A stretch of DNA of 55,912 nucleotides from an uncultured Clostridia bacterium (GTDB lineage Bacteria > Bacillota > Clostridia > Christensenellales > UBA1242): contig CALWKG010000006.1 in the NCBI GenBank assembly GCA_944381205.1, positions 1-55,912 of the forward strand, in the 5' to 3' direction. Position numbers and translations under genes: made by a program. The notes under the pieces were generated by a model. The model saw only the letters and a list, made by a program, of their open reading frames with translations. It did no database searches and was not told where the DNA came from. Within the stretch, counting starts at the first letter, position 1, and each line of letters opens with the position of its first letter. This document shows, piece after piece, positions 17,486 through 25,613 of this stretch.

Positions 17486-17512
17486 ACTTCGCTTTAAACG
17501 GCGGAGTTTTTT
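17486..17512 (+). terminator. Terminator downstream of acpS
   Basis: ACTTCGC (17486-17492) and GCGGAGT (17501-17507) form a 7-bp stem with one G-U pair and an 8-nt loop. A T6 run and more T-rich sequence follow. Confidence 0.65.
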
Positions 17513-17714
17513 CGTTTTTAAAGATAAGCAACGTAAAAAGACAAGTTAAAGCCTAATTACAAGTAAAGTTTGTGTGTTACTAATATTTATTGAGCATTAA
17601 TTTTATTAAACATTACAAAATTAATAAGCAAATGCAATGTTTGTTTTATAAAAGCCAATGTGAATACTACAAAAAAATCTGTTTAAAATATAAAAATAAG
17701 GGGAAAATTTTTAT

Positions 17715-17891
17715 ATGGAACAGGAGCAAAAGCCACTGGTTAACACTTATTGTTTGACTTATCATAATATGATTAAAGAGCAAAAAGAGTTAGATAGGTT
17801 AAATCTTATTTATGATGTCTTAAACTATGATGTTGCAATAGTAAAAACAAAAGAAATTTTTAAGTATAAAGATTTTTTTGTAGAGGGGTAA
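17715..17891 (+). CDS. 58-aa protein directly upstream of mazF, possible antitoxin
   Basis: ATG 17715 follows AAGGGG (17698-17703). The 58-aa product starts [18 protein letters not shown] and ends YKDFFVEG, with its stop 1 nt before the mazF start. Antitoxin genes of mazF usually occupy this place, so co-transcription and an antitoxin role are plausible. It has neither the ribbon-helix-helix of the usual EndoA partner nor a recognisable MazE swapped-hairpin motif. It could also be a remnant of a longer gene. Function unproven. Confidence 0.5.
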   Translation: MEQEQKPLVNTYCLTYHNMIKEQKELDRLNLIYDVLNYDVAIVKTKEIFKYKDFFVEG

Positions 17892-17892
17892 A

Positions 17893-18234
17893 ATGGTAAA
17901 AAGGGGAGAATTATACTATGCAGATTTAAGCCCAGTAGTTGGAAGCGAACAAGGCGGAATACGTCCAGTTTTAGTTGTTCAAAATGACATTGGTAACAAG
18001 TACAGCCCAACCATAATTGCCGCTGCAATCACAAGTAAATTAAATAAGGCAAAAATGCCAACGCATATAGAACTTTCTTGTAGAGAATATGGACTAGAAA
18101 AAGATTCGGTTGTACTATTGGAACAAATTAGAACTATTGATAAATCTAGACTTAAAGAAAAAATAGGAGAACTCAGCCCGTATAAAATGAGCGAAGTAAA
18201 TAGGGCTATGATGATAAGTTTGGGAGTTATATGA
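17893..18234 (+). CDS. mazF: MazF/EndoA-type mRNA interferase toxin
   Basis: 113 aa, the normal length for Bacillus EndoA-like MazF. Key features are [19 protein letters not shown] and [12 protein letters not shown] at the N-terminus (the conserved Arg and Gly-rich turn), AAITSK, the Ser/Glu-rich [12 protein letters not shown], and a C-terminal helix. It cleaves single-stranded mRNA at short specific sites when unopposed. GAGGGG precedes the ATG, and the 58-aa ORF ends 1 nt upstream. The key residues look intact, so it is probably active. Confidence 0.9.
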   Translation: MVKRGELYYADLSPVVGSEQGGIRPVLVVQNDIGNKYSPTIIAAAITSKLNKAKMPTHIELSCREYGLEKDSVVLLEQIRTIDKSRLKEKIGELSPYKMSEVNRAMMISLGVI

Positions 18235-18371
18235 TGTGATTTTTAGGAAAGTAATTTGTTTTATGTATTTGTTGATTTGAAAGTACGTGATTGCGATTGC
18301 AGTTAAATAAAGCATACAGCCTAAATATTTTTTGCTATTTTATTAAAAATCTTTTTTTAAAAGTAATTTTA

Positions 18372-18380
18372 TGCTAATAT
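18372..18380 (+). promoter_or_regulatory. Extended -10 of the rRNA methyltransferase gene (leaderless)
   Basis: TGCTAATAT is an extended -10, with TAATAT at 18375-18380. It lies 7 nt before ATG 18388, and no Shine-Dalgarno is seen. Confidence 0.55.
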
Positions 18381-18387
18381 GTTTTAT

Positions 18388-19641
18388 ATGAAGGTTAAAA
18401 TAGAAAAGTTAAATATAAACGGAGAAGGAGTTTGCCTTTTAGATAACAAAAAAGTATGCGTGAAAAAAGTTTTGCCAAATGAATTGGTTGAAATTGAAAA
18501 AGTAAATGATAAACAAAATTTTATTTTAGGCAAATTAAAAAATGTTTTAGAACAGAGCCCTTTGCGCGTTAAAGAAAACTGCAAATTTGTTAGAGAATGT
18601 GGCGGGTGTGATTTTATGTTTGTAGATAGCATTAATGCAATTAACATAAAAAAACAGGTCATAACGGAGTATTTTAAAGATATTTATAACGGAAAAATAA
18701 TAGCCAATTTTGGCAAGAACTGCTTTTATTATCGTAATAAAGTTGCTTTTGCGGTAAACGACGGAAAAATAGGACTTAATAGACGCGGAAGTAAAGATTT
18801 GGTTGAGATAACAAATTGTATGGTGGCAAAGCCTGATATAAATGTTGTTTTGCAAGATTTAAAAAAATACATAATATTTTCTAAGGACAAGTTTATCCAT
18901 CATCTTGTGGTAAGAAGTGTGGCAAGGCATATCAGTATAGTTATTGTTAGCCCGCAAAAGCCACAAAAAGTTGAATTTTTAATAAACCTTTTAAATAAAA
19001 ACTTTTGCGAAAAATTCGGGTTGTTTTGGTGCAATAATAGGCGAAATTCTAAGGAAATTTTAAACGAAAAAATAGAAAAAATTTTCGGAGAAGACAAAAT
19101 AGAGTATTCCTTTTTAAATAAAAAGTTCTACGTAAGACCACTATCGTTTATGCAAATTAATGAAGAAATGCAAGAGGAACTTTATCTCAGGGTTATAAAA
19201 GAAATCGAAGATGAAAAGGTCATAGAAGGTTATAGCGGAACGGGGATTTTAAGTGTTTTGATGAGCAGTAAGGCTAAAAGTGTTGTATCTATTGAGATTA
19301 ACAAATCTGCTCACGAAGACGCAATCTTATCAAAGAAATTTAATAATATTTGCAATTTAACCTTTGTCAATGGGGATTGTTCAGAAGAACTTTTAAAGTA
19401 CGGCGATAAAAATTGTGTTTTTGTAATTGACCCGCCACGAAGGGGTGTTGACGTGCGAGTACTTGATAGTTTAAAGCAAAAAATGCCTAAAAAAATAGTT
19501 TATATCTCCTGCAACCCCTACACCTTAAAACAAAATATTGTCTATTTAAAAGACGAATACAAAATAGCAAAATTTGAGATTTTTGACATCTTTCCGCAAA
19601 CTTTTGAGATAGAGAGTTTTGTAGTTCTTGAAGCGAAATAA
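18388..19641 (+). CDS. RNA (uracil-5-)-methyltransferase, RlmD/TrmA/RumA family
   Basis: 417 aa from ATG 18388. An ATG at 18379 lies inside the -10 box and is unlikely. An N-terminal TRAM-like domain (KVKIEKLNINGEGVC) is followed by cysteines of a possible Fe-S site (C...CGGCDF near residue 70). The SAM-binding methyltransferase domain has GYSGTGILSVLM near 283-294, IDPPRRGVD near 348-356, and the catalytic Cys in YISCNPYT near 377. It methylates a uridine in 23S rRNA or tRNA; the exact site cannot be told. It has its own promoter. Confidence 0.85.
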   Translation: MKVKIEKLNINGEGVCLLDNKKVCVKKVLPNELVEIEKVNDKQNFILGKLKNVLEQSPLRVKENCKFVRECGGCDFMFVDSINAINIKKQVITEYFKDIYNGKIIANFGKNCFYYRNKVAFAVNDGKIGLNRRGSKDLVEITNCMVAKPDINVVLQDLKKYIIFSKDKFIHHLVVRSVARHISIVIVSPQKPQKVEFLINLLNKNFCEKFGLFWCNNRRNSKEILNEKIEKIFGEDKIEYSFLNKKFYVRPLSFMQINEEMQEELYLRVIKEIEDEKVIEGYSGTGILSVLMSSKAKSVVSIEINKSAHEDAILSKKFNNICNLTFVNGDCSEELLKYGDKNCVFVIDPPRRGVDVRVLDSLKQKMPKKIVYISCNPYTLKQNIVYLKDEYKIAKFEIFDIFPQTFEIESFVVLEAK

Positions 19642-19648
19642 AAACTAT

Positions 19649-19676
19649 TTGTTTTTTAGATAAAAAGATGTATAAT
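19649..19676 (+). promoter_or_regulatory. Promoter of lgt-divIVA (leaderless GTG start)
   Basis: TTGTTT at 19649-19654, 16-nt spacer, TATAAT at 19671-19676, then 6 nt to GTG 19683. There is no Shine-Dalgarno. Confidence 0.6.
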
Positions 19677-19682
19677 TAAATT

Positions 19683-20483
19683 GTGGAAAATTTAATTTTA
19701 GAAAGTAAAACATTTACTATTTTTGGTTACGAAATTGCTTGGTACGGGGTTATTATTGCCTTTGGTATGCTAATGGGTGTTATTTGCGCGGTAGTTATAT
19801 GTAAAACAAAAAAGTATGACATTAATATGCCCGTAACACTTGCCCTATATGCTTTGCCTTTGGCTATTATCGGGGCTAGGATTTACTATTGTGCGTTACA
19901 CGGGGTAAGTGATTTTTGGCAAATTTTTAGAATTTGGGACGGTGGTATGGCAATATACGGCGGTGTAATAGGTGGTTTTTTGGGTGTTGCGCTTGCTTGC
20001 AAAATACACAAATATTCGCTGTTGCAGGCTTGTGACCTTGCTGCACCTTGTTTGCTTCTTGGGCAGGCAATAGGTAGAATAGGTTGCTATTTTGGCGGGT
20101 GTTGCTATGGTATAGAAACTACAAACGAAGCCCTAATGCGCTTTCCATTAAGTGTTCAAATTATGACTGAAAATGGTTTGGAGTGGCACTTGGCGACATT
20201 TTTTTATGAAGCATTTTTTAACCTTATAGGCTTTGCAGTACTTATGATTTTAACCTATAAAGTGAAGAAAAGGGGAGTTGTTACTGCTAGTTATCTTATG
20301 ATTTATGGCTCAGTTAGGGCTGTGTTAGAATATTTTAGGGACCCGTCGGAAAGTTTGATGTTAGGAAATACGGGTATAAAAGCATCAATGTTACTTAGTA
20401 TTATTTTAGTAATAGTTGGCATTGTTGTGCTAACTCTTGCCATATATTTTGACAAAAAAAGAGGGGTAAATGAGCAACTTTAA
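19683..20483 (+). CDS. lgt: Prolipoprotein diacylglyceryl transferase
   Basis: 266 aa, seven hydrophobic segments. The Lgt signature region reads GQAIGRIGCYFGGCCYG near residues 127-143, and IWDGGMAIYGGVIGG near 85-99 is also characteristic. Lgt attaches diacylglycerol to the lipobox Cys of prelipoproteins in the membrane. Several lipoproteins are encoded nearby (25614, 32157, perhaps 1391). The GTG at 19683 lies only 6 nt after a TATAAT box. The gene overlaps the DivIVA-like gene by 14 nt. Confidence 0.92.
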   Translation: MENLILESKTFTIFGYEIAWYGVIIAFGMLMGVICAVVICKTKKYDINMPVTLALYALPLAIIGARIYYCALHGVSDFWQIFRIWDGGMAIYGGVIGGFLGVALACKIHKYSLLQACDLAAPCLLLGQAIGRIGCYFGGCCYGIETTNEALMRFPLSVQIMTENGLEWHLATFFYEAFFNLIGFAVLMILTYKVKKRGVVTASYLMIYGSVRAVLEYFRDPSESLMLGNTGIKASMLLSIILVIVGIVVLTLAIYFDKKRGVNEQL

Positions 20484-21231
20484 GATAGTAAAAAGGGGTT
20501 ACAGCCAACTAGAAGTGGATAGTTACCTAGAAAGATTAAAGATGGAGTACGAAGGCAAGTTGGCGGAACAAAAAGATAAAATTTTTTATCTAAAAGAGCA
20601 AGTTGAAAAACTAACAAGTAGTAGCGATAGCGAGTTAATGGCATCACTTTTAACAGCAGTAGAAAAGGCTAAAATGATAGAAAATAGTTCTAAAAATATT
20701 TATGAACTAGAAACAAAAAAACTAAATATGTTGTATTCAAAAATGGAGCATTTGCTAAACGATGGGGCAAATGATGTAAATATAAAAAACGAGTTATTAA
20801 AGTTAATTCAAGATTGCAGAAATTCTTTACAATTAAACATAGAAAAGCAAACTAAAAACATTAAAGAAAACTCCCAAGGAGACCCGGTAAAAAGGCTTTT
20901 ATCAAAAATGATGGGGATAAACCAGCCGATATCCGAACAGTCGGTCGAGATGGAAATAAAAAAAGTGCCACCGCAACCCGTACAAAGTAGCGATAAGATT
21001 GTTCAAGCAAAAAAACAGGAGATAAAGAGAACCGAAGGGAAAGATTTTGATAAATTTTTATCAAACAACAGTACATTAGACGGGTCTAATTTTGAACACA
21101 TTATGTTTTCAAGCACAGATGATACGGGCTTTGATTTAAAAGAGGCTGTAAATCCAAAAGAAAATTTGGAAGAAATTATGAAGTCGTTTGATTTTTATAA
21201 CGACATAAATGGTGACGATAAAAAGAGTTAA
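20470..21231 (+). CDS. DivIVA-domain protein
   Basis: 253 aa. The N-terminus (FKIVKRGYSQLEVDSYLERL, residues 4-23) is the DivIVA lipid-binding motif, followed by a coiled coil to about residue 130. The C-terminal half is polar and low-complexity. DivIVA/GpsB proteins sense negative membrane curvature at poles and septa and recruit partners. GAGGGG precedes the ATG, which lies inside the end of lgt. Length is greater than B. subtilis DivIVA (164 aa). The partners are unknown. Confidence 0.8.
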   Translation: MSNFKIVKRGYSQLEVDSYLERLKMEYEGKLAEQKDKIFYLKEQVEKLTSSSDSELMASLLTAVEKAKMIENSSKNIYELETKKLNMLYSKMEHLLNDGANDVNIKNELLKLIQDCRNSLQLNIEKQTKNIKENSQGDPVKRLLSKMMGINQPISEQSVEMEIKKVPPQPVQSSDKIVQAKKQEIKRTEGKDFDKFLSNNSTLDGSNFEHIMFSSTDDTGFDLKEAVNPKENLEEIMKSFDFYNDINGDDKKS

Positions 21232-22277
21232 TTAAAAACGTATAGGTAGGAGAAAAATAGGTTAGAAAATTTTTCTCCGCTTTTTTTGTTATAATCTTTT
21301 TTAAAATTATCATAAACCTGATTTAAAAAATCCAATTTATATTTATCTTCGTTTGAAGTATTTTTTATTTCGTCTTCGTAAATTGATAAATAGTTATATA
21401 TATCTTCGTCAAATTTTTCTATTTTTCTCTTTTTTTTCTGTTCTACTAAAAGAGCATTATTTGCCATAACCAAAATTTTGCTCAAAAAGTCTATTTGTAG
21501 GGATATTTCTTCCATTTTATTTATCAATTTTGCAATTAATTTTACTATGCCTATTTTAAAATTATTTAGGTCCTTTTCTTTATCAAGGCTAAAAGTTTGC
21601 TCTCTTAAAAATACTCCCAATTTATCAAAAAATTTTAGTTTATAAAAGGAAGAATAATTATGCACATATGGTAATATGTCAAGCCTAAGAAATTGTGATA
21701 TTTCTTTTTTTATTTCTTTAACGTAATTATTTGAGTTGCTGATATGTTCAGATTTTAATTTGTCTAAAATTTGCTTTGGTAGTGTGCTAGGATTAAACGG
21801 ATTTACTTTTAGGTCTTCATAAAAGGACCAATAACCATCGTCCAGCAATTTTTTTAAAGTTAAAACGTAGTTGTTAAAGGCACTTTCTTTTTGTTTTTTA
21901 AAACTTGCCGAAAGGGAATTTGATAGTAATTCTAGACTTTTTTTTATGGTTTCTTGTTTTTCTAAGTGATAGGTATATGGCTTAAAAAAGTCGCTAGAAT
22001 TTTCAAGAATAATATCATAGTCTTGTGCAGGATAAACTTTTGTGTTGCCTAATTTGTCTATGGTAATTGCTCCTATCGGGCGAGAGATAGACAAACTGCT
22101 ATTTAGGTTAAACTTAGATAGCATTTTCGTTACAGGGAAGCACAGAGTATGGACGTTACCCATCTTTTTAAAAATAGGTGGCAAAACAAAAATCTCCTTT
22201 GTAAAAAGAGAAAAATTTTTATTGTATTTTTTTTGCAAACTTAGTATAAAACTTAAATTCAGATAATTTTCAAACAT
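21228..22277 (-). CDS. Unrecognised soluble protein convergent with the DivIVA gene
   Basis: 349 aa from ATG 22277. An in-frame TTG at 22286 is an alternative; the ribosome site GGAG is only 3 nt from the ATG. No signal peptide or membrane helix is seen. The first ~110 residues look beta-rich (PIGAITIDKLGNTKVYPA) and the remainder helical and Lys-rich. No family is recognised. Its last codons overlap the DivIVA-like gene by 4 nt tail to tail, and the terminator of that gene lies inside this coding sequence. Confidence 0.6.
   Translation of the reverse strand: MFENYLNLSFILSLQKKYNKNFSLFTKEIFVLPPIFKKMGNVHTLCFPVTKMLSKFNLNSSLSISRPIGAITIDKLGNTKVYPAQDYDIILENSSDFFKPYTYHLEKQETIKKSLELLSNSLSASFKKQKESAFNNYVLTLKKLLDDGYWSFYEDLKVNPFNPSTLPKQILDKLKSEHISNSNNYVKEIKKEISQFLRLDILPYVHNYSSFYKLKFFDKLGVFLREQTFSLDKEKDLNNFKIGIVKLIAKLINKMEEISLQIDFLSKILVMANNALLVEQKKKRKIEKFDEDIYNYLSIYEDEIKNTSNEDKYKLDFLNQVYDNFKKDYNKKSGEKFSNLFFSYLYVFN
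21249..21287 (+). terminator. Terminator of lgt-divIVA inside the convergent gene
   Basis: GGAGAAAAAT (21249-21258) and ATTTTTCTCC (21269-21278) form a perfect 10-bp stem with a 10-nt loop, followed by GCTTTTTTTG. It lies wholly within the 3' coding end of the minus-strand gene. Confidence 0.75.
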
Positions 22278-22338
22278 AATCTCCAATTAGATTGTAGCAC
22301 ATTTTAGATTATTTTGTAAATAGCAGTGAAAAATTTTC

Positions 22339-22367
22339 TTTACTATTTTAGGCAAAAGGTATATCAT
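22339..22367 (+). promoter_or_regulatory. Promoter of the permease gene (leaderless)
   Basis: TTTACT at 22339-22344, 17-nt spacer, TATCAT at 22362-22367, then 6 nt to ATG 22374. No Shine-Dalgarno. Confidence 0.5.
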
Positions 22368-22373
22368 TTTTGT

Positions 22374-23330
22374 ATGTTTGATGTGGTTTTACATACAATT
22401 TTACATTCTTTATTAGACGCACTAAAAACTTTGCCTATTATATTTGTTTGTTATCTAGTAATAGAGTTATTGGAAGAAAAAATTCTTACTAAATACAAGA
22501 CAAATAAATTTTTAAAAAGTAAATTTGCTCCTGTTTTAAGTGCAAGTTTTGGGATTATACCCCAATGTGGATTTTCGGTAGTAGCAACCGATTTATATAG
22601 CAAAAAATTAATAACACTCGGCTCTCTTATGGCAATTTATTTGGCTACTAGTGATGAGGCTCTACCGATATTGCTATCTACTCCTAACAGATATTTAGAT
22701 TTATTGTTGATTATTGGGATAAAATTTGTTTATGCTGTTATTATAGGATTATTAATAGACGCAATTTTTTCTAGAAAAAAACATATAAACACGGCAGAAA
22801 ACTCACAAGCGCTAGAAGATAAGCCGATAGATGAAATTTCGCAAAATAATACAACAAAAACAACTGCGGAAGATGAAACTAAAAAAGAAGAGTTTGACAT
22901 TCACGGCTGTTGTAATCACGACTTAAAGCACAAGAATAAAAAACTGTCGCATTTATTTTTACACCCGTTGTTACATTCTCTTAAAATTTTCGCATTTATA
23001 TTTGTTATTAACATAATATTTGGATTATTAATAGAGTTTGTCGGAGAAGACGCAATATCGAACTTTATGACGTCAACAGGATTTTTTGAGCCGTTTATAG
23101 TTGCATTGGTAGGACTTATACCAAACTGTGCCGCGTCTGTTATAATAACCGAACTGTTTTTGATTGGTGGAATATCTCTTGGTTCAGTTATAGCGGGGCT
23201 TTGTGTAAACTCTGGAATTGCACTTATTTTACTTTTTAGATTAAATAAAAATATAAAGGAAAATATATTAATATTAGTGTCTTTGTATCTTTTGGGAGTA
23301 GTGCTTGGAGTGGTGATAAATTTGTTTTAA
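22374..23330 (+). CDS. ArsP_2-type putative heavy-metal/manganese exporter
   Basis: 318 aa from ATG 22374; an upstream in-frame GTG at 22326 is not supported by a ribosome site. Two membrane halves of about four to five helices each flank a central cytoplasmic loop. The loop is charged and ends in a Cys/His cluster (HGCCNHDLKHK, about residues 178-188) that could bind metal. Each half has a matching motif: FGIIPQCGFSVVATDLYSKK in the first and LIPNCAASVIITELFLIGG in the second. This fits the ArsP_2/10-TM putative exporter family. Substrate unknown. Confidence 0.65.
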   Translation: MFDVVLHTILHSLLDALKTLPIIFVCYLVIELLEEKILTKYKTNKFLKSKFAPVLSASFGIIPQCGFSVVATDLYSKKLITLGSLMAIYLATSDEALPILLSTPNRYLDLLLIIGIKFVYAVIIGLLIDAIFSRKKHINTAENSQALEDKPIDEISQNNTTKTTAEDETKKEEFDIHGCCNHDLKHKNKKLSHLFLHPLLHSLKIFAFIFVINIIFGLLIEFVGEDAISNFMTSTGFFEPFIVALVGLIPNCAASVIITELFLIGGISLGSVIAGLCVNSGIALILLFRLNKNIKENILILVSLYLLGVVLGVVINLF

Positions 23331-23356
23331 ATTAATACAAAAAGGGGGATAGTGTT

Positions 23357-25138
23357 ATGAAAAATAGAAGCGAAATAGAAACAAAATATAAATGGAATTT
23401 TAGTGATTACTTTGCAGATGATGAAGATTTTGAAAAAGAATACAATAACTTTGAACAGCAATTAAAGGGAGTAAGTTATTTTGAAAACAAATTAAATAAT
23501 AGGGATAATATTTTAAATTGTTTTAAAACTTTGGAAAATTTATCTGTAAAATTAGAAGCCCTATATACCTATGCCCACTGTAATCTAGACGTAGATGTTA
23601 CAAATACTAAAAGCCAAGCAAGGTTAAACAAAATGATTGCAAAACTGACTGAGTACGAAATCGCCACCGCCTTTGTCAGCCCAGAACTAAGCACACTAGA
23701 CGACAAGTTTTTGATAGAATTATCGCAAGACGACGATTTTAAGGATTATTCAAAGGTAATAAAAGATATTGTTAGGGAAAAGCCACATATTTTGTCAAAG
23801 ACAGAGGAAAGCCTGTTGTCAAGTTCGGGTTCTTTTAGGGATACCTTTCAGCAAAACCATTCTAACTTTGAAAGTGGAGATTTAAAGTTTAATAAGGTAA
23901 AAAATGGCAAAGGGAAGTTAATGGAGTTAAATCAAAATGTCGCTTCGATTTATTTGCGAGATAAAGATGTAGTTTTAAGGGAAAACACCTATAAGGAATT
24001 ACAAGGGGCTTATGGCAGGTTTAATAATTTTTTGTCATCTAATTATTTAGGCAGTGTTAAAAAAGACATTTTTTATGCCCGTGCAAGAAAATTTAATACG
24101 GCACTAGATTCTGCTTTATTTTTTGAAGAAGTTGATAGTGAAGTTTATAACAAACTTATAAAAAATGTGGAAGAAAACTTAAATCTAAATCAAGAATTTT
24201 TTGAAACAAAACGCAAATTATTAGGGCTTAAAACTTTTAAACTTAGTGATGTGTATTTTAATCCCTTTGTAAACAACAAAAAGTACACTTATGAAGAAGG
24301 GCTAAACTTGGTAATAAAAGCCCTAAGTGTTTTGGGTAATGACTATACTGACTATATAAAAGCAATGGCTCAAAATAGAATGATAGATGTATTCCCAAAC
24401 AAAGGCAAAATATCTGGTGCATACGAAACTATGGCTACAAAAAAAACTCCACGGGTGCTTACTAATTTTATGGGTTCAGCAAACGATGTGTCGACCCTAG
24501 CGCACGAACTGGGACACGCAATGCACAGTGTGTATTCGGATAAAGCGCAAAGCAGTTTTAATGCAGGCTACACAATATTTTTGGCAGAAATCGCAAGCAC
24601 CGTTAACGAAACAATTTTAAATAACTTTATGTTTAAAAATGCCACAACTGATAGCGAAAAAATATTTTATCTAAATGAATTCTTATCCAATTTTTACGCA
24701 ACTGTTTTTAGACAAACAATGTTTGCAAGTTTTGAAGACAACATTCATAAAAAGGTTGAGAATAATGAAGAAGTGTCATCAAAGGTGCTAAACGAAACGT
24801 ATTTAGATTTGGTTAAAAAATATTTTGGCAAAAAAGTAAAAATTTTTAACGAAGTCCAATATGAGTGGAGCAGAATCCCGCATTTTTATAGGGCTTACTA
24901 TGTTTATAAGTATGCAACAGGGCTTATTAGCGCAATAAATATTGTAGAAAATTTAAGGTTAAGTAAAATAAGTGTAGAAGACTACAAAACATTTTTAAGT
25001 TCTGGCTGTACCAAAGACCCATTAAGTTTATTAAAAATTGTAAAAGTGGATTTAACAACAAATGAGCCATTTTTAGTTGCATTTGAGTATTTTAGGGATA
25101 GATTAAACCAACTAAAAAAATTCGTAAAAAACAAATAA
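23357..25138 (+). CDS. pepF: Oligoendopeptidase F (M3B zinc peptidase)
   Basis: 593 aa, the usual length. The zinc motif is HELGH (residues about 383-387, within STLAHELGHAMHSVYS), with the third ligand Glu in FLAEIASTVNE about 25 residues on. The family hydrolyses short peptides in the cytoplasm. The ATG at 23357 has AAAAAGGGGG upstream. It is 26 nt downstream of the permease gene and may be co-transcribed. Confidence 0.93.
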   Translation: MKNRSEIETKYKWNFSDYFADDEDFEKEYNNFEQQLKGVSYFENKLNNRDNILNCFKTLENLSVKLEALYTYAHCNLDVDVTNTKSQARLNKMIAKLTEYEIATAFVSPELSTLDDKFLIELSQDDDFKDYSKVIKDIVREKPHILSKTEESLLSSSGSFRDTFQQNHSNFESGDLKFNKVKNGKGKLMELNQNVASIYLRDKDVVLRENTYKELQGAYGRFNNFLSSNYLGSVKKDIFYARARKFNTALDSALFFEEVDSEVYNKLIKNVEENLNLNQEFFETKRKLLGLKTFKLSDVYFNPFVNNKKYTYEEGLNLVIKALSVLGNDYTDYIKAMAQNRMIDVFPNKGKISGAYETMATKKTPRVLTNFMGSANDVSTLAHELGHAMHSVYSDKAQSSFNAGYTIFLAEIASTVNETILNNFMFKNATTDSEKIFYLNEFLSNFYATVFRQTMFASFEDNIHKKVENNEEVSSKVLNETYLDLVKKYFGKKVKIFNEVQYEWSRIPHFYRAYYVYKYATGLISAINIVENLRLSKISVEDYKTFLSSGCTKDPLSLLKIVKVDLTTNEPFLVAFEYFRDRLNQLKKFVKNK

Positions 25139-25178
25139 AAATTTTTCTTATAAAAATCAAAAAATATTAAAATTTTTA

Positions 25179-25207
25179 TTGACAACTTTATTGTACTTTG
25201 CTAATAT
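25179..25207 (+). promoter_or_regulatory. Strong promoter of tRNA-Asn
   Basis: TTGACA at 25179-25184, 17-nt spacer, TAATAT at 25202-25207 with extended TGC before it. The consensus match is close to ideal and the tRNA starts 31 nt later. Confidence 0.8.
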
Positions 25208-25238
25208 GATAGAGCATTTTAAAAAGATGCTCTAATAA

Positions 25239-25313
25239 TCCTCGATAGCTCAACGGTAGAGCACTCGGCTGTTAACCGATAGGTTGTTGGTTCGAATCCG
25301 ACTCGGGGAGCCA
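25239..25313 (+). tRNA. tRNA-Asn (GTT)
   Basis: A complete cloverleaf can be drawn. The acceptor TCCTCGA (25239-25245) pairs with TCGGGGA (25303-25309) with one G-U. The D-arm is GCTC/GAGC. The anticodon loop CTGTTAA has GTT at 25271-25273. The T-arm contains GGTTCGAATCC. The discriminator is G, and CCA (25311-25313) is encoded. Pair 27-43 (C-T) is a mismatch. Confidence 0.95.
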
Positions 25314-25525
25314 AGATAGGACTGCGAAAGCGGTCCTTTTTTGCGAGTCGGAGAGAAACAACAACCGTAGTAAGAACCGAAGGGCAAGCGAAGACGGGTT
25401 CTTCTAGGTAAAGCAAGGTTCGAATCCGACTCGGGGAGCCAAGATAGGACTGCGAAAGTGGTCCTTTTTTTGCGAGTCGGAGAGAAGCAACAACCGTAGT
25501 AAGAACCGAAGGGCAAGCGAAGACG
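25289..25525 (+). repeat. Tandem duplication of the tRNA-Asn 3' half with its terminator
   Basis: Copy 1 (25289-25396) and copy 2 (25417-25525) have a 128-nt period and differ at only a few bases. Each contains the tRNA T-arm and acceptor 3' side with CCA, a GAAA-loop terminator and a downstream flank. Copy 2 thus has a tRNA 3' fragment (25417-25441) without a 5' half. The flank also carries segments complementary to the tRNA: CGAGTCGGA (25344-25352) against TCCGACTCG (25297-25305), and AACAACC (25360-25366) against GGTTGTT (25282-25288). Confidence 0.85.
25318..25342 (+). terminator. tRNA-Asn terminator (copy 1)
   Basis: AGGACTGC, GAAA tetraloop, GCGGTCCT, then a T6 run. An almost identical hairpin is repeated 128 nt downstream, about 25446-25471. 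Confidence 0.85.
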
Positions 25526-25613
25526 TGACAAATTTCGTAAATTTAAAATAGTGTATTAAAGTTGAAAATACTCTAAAAGTATGATAATATTAAAAAAATA
25601 AGGGAGCAAGAAA

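Noticed and set aside
25219-25531. Minus-strand ORFs of 65 and 93 aa over the tRNA-Asn locus
   Set aside because: They read through the tRNA and its duplicated terminator in the antisense direction and lack ribosome sites. They are artefacts of the repeat.
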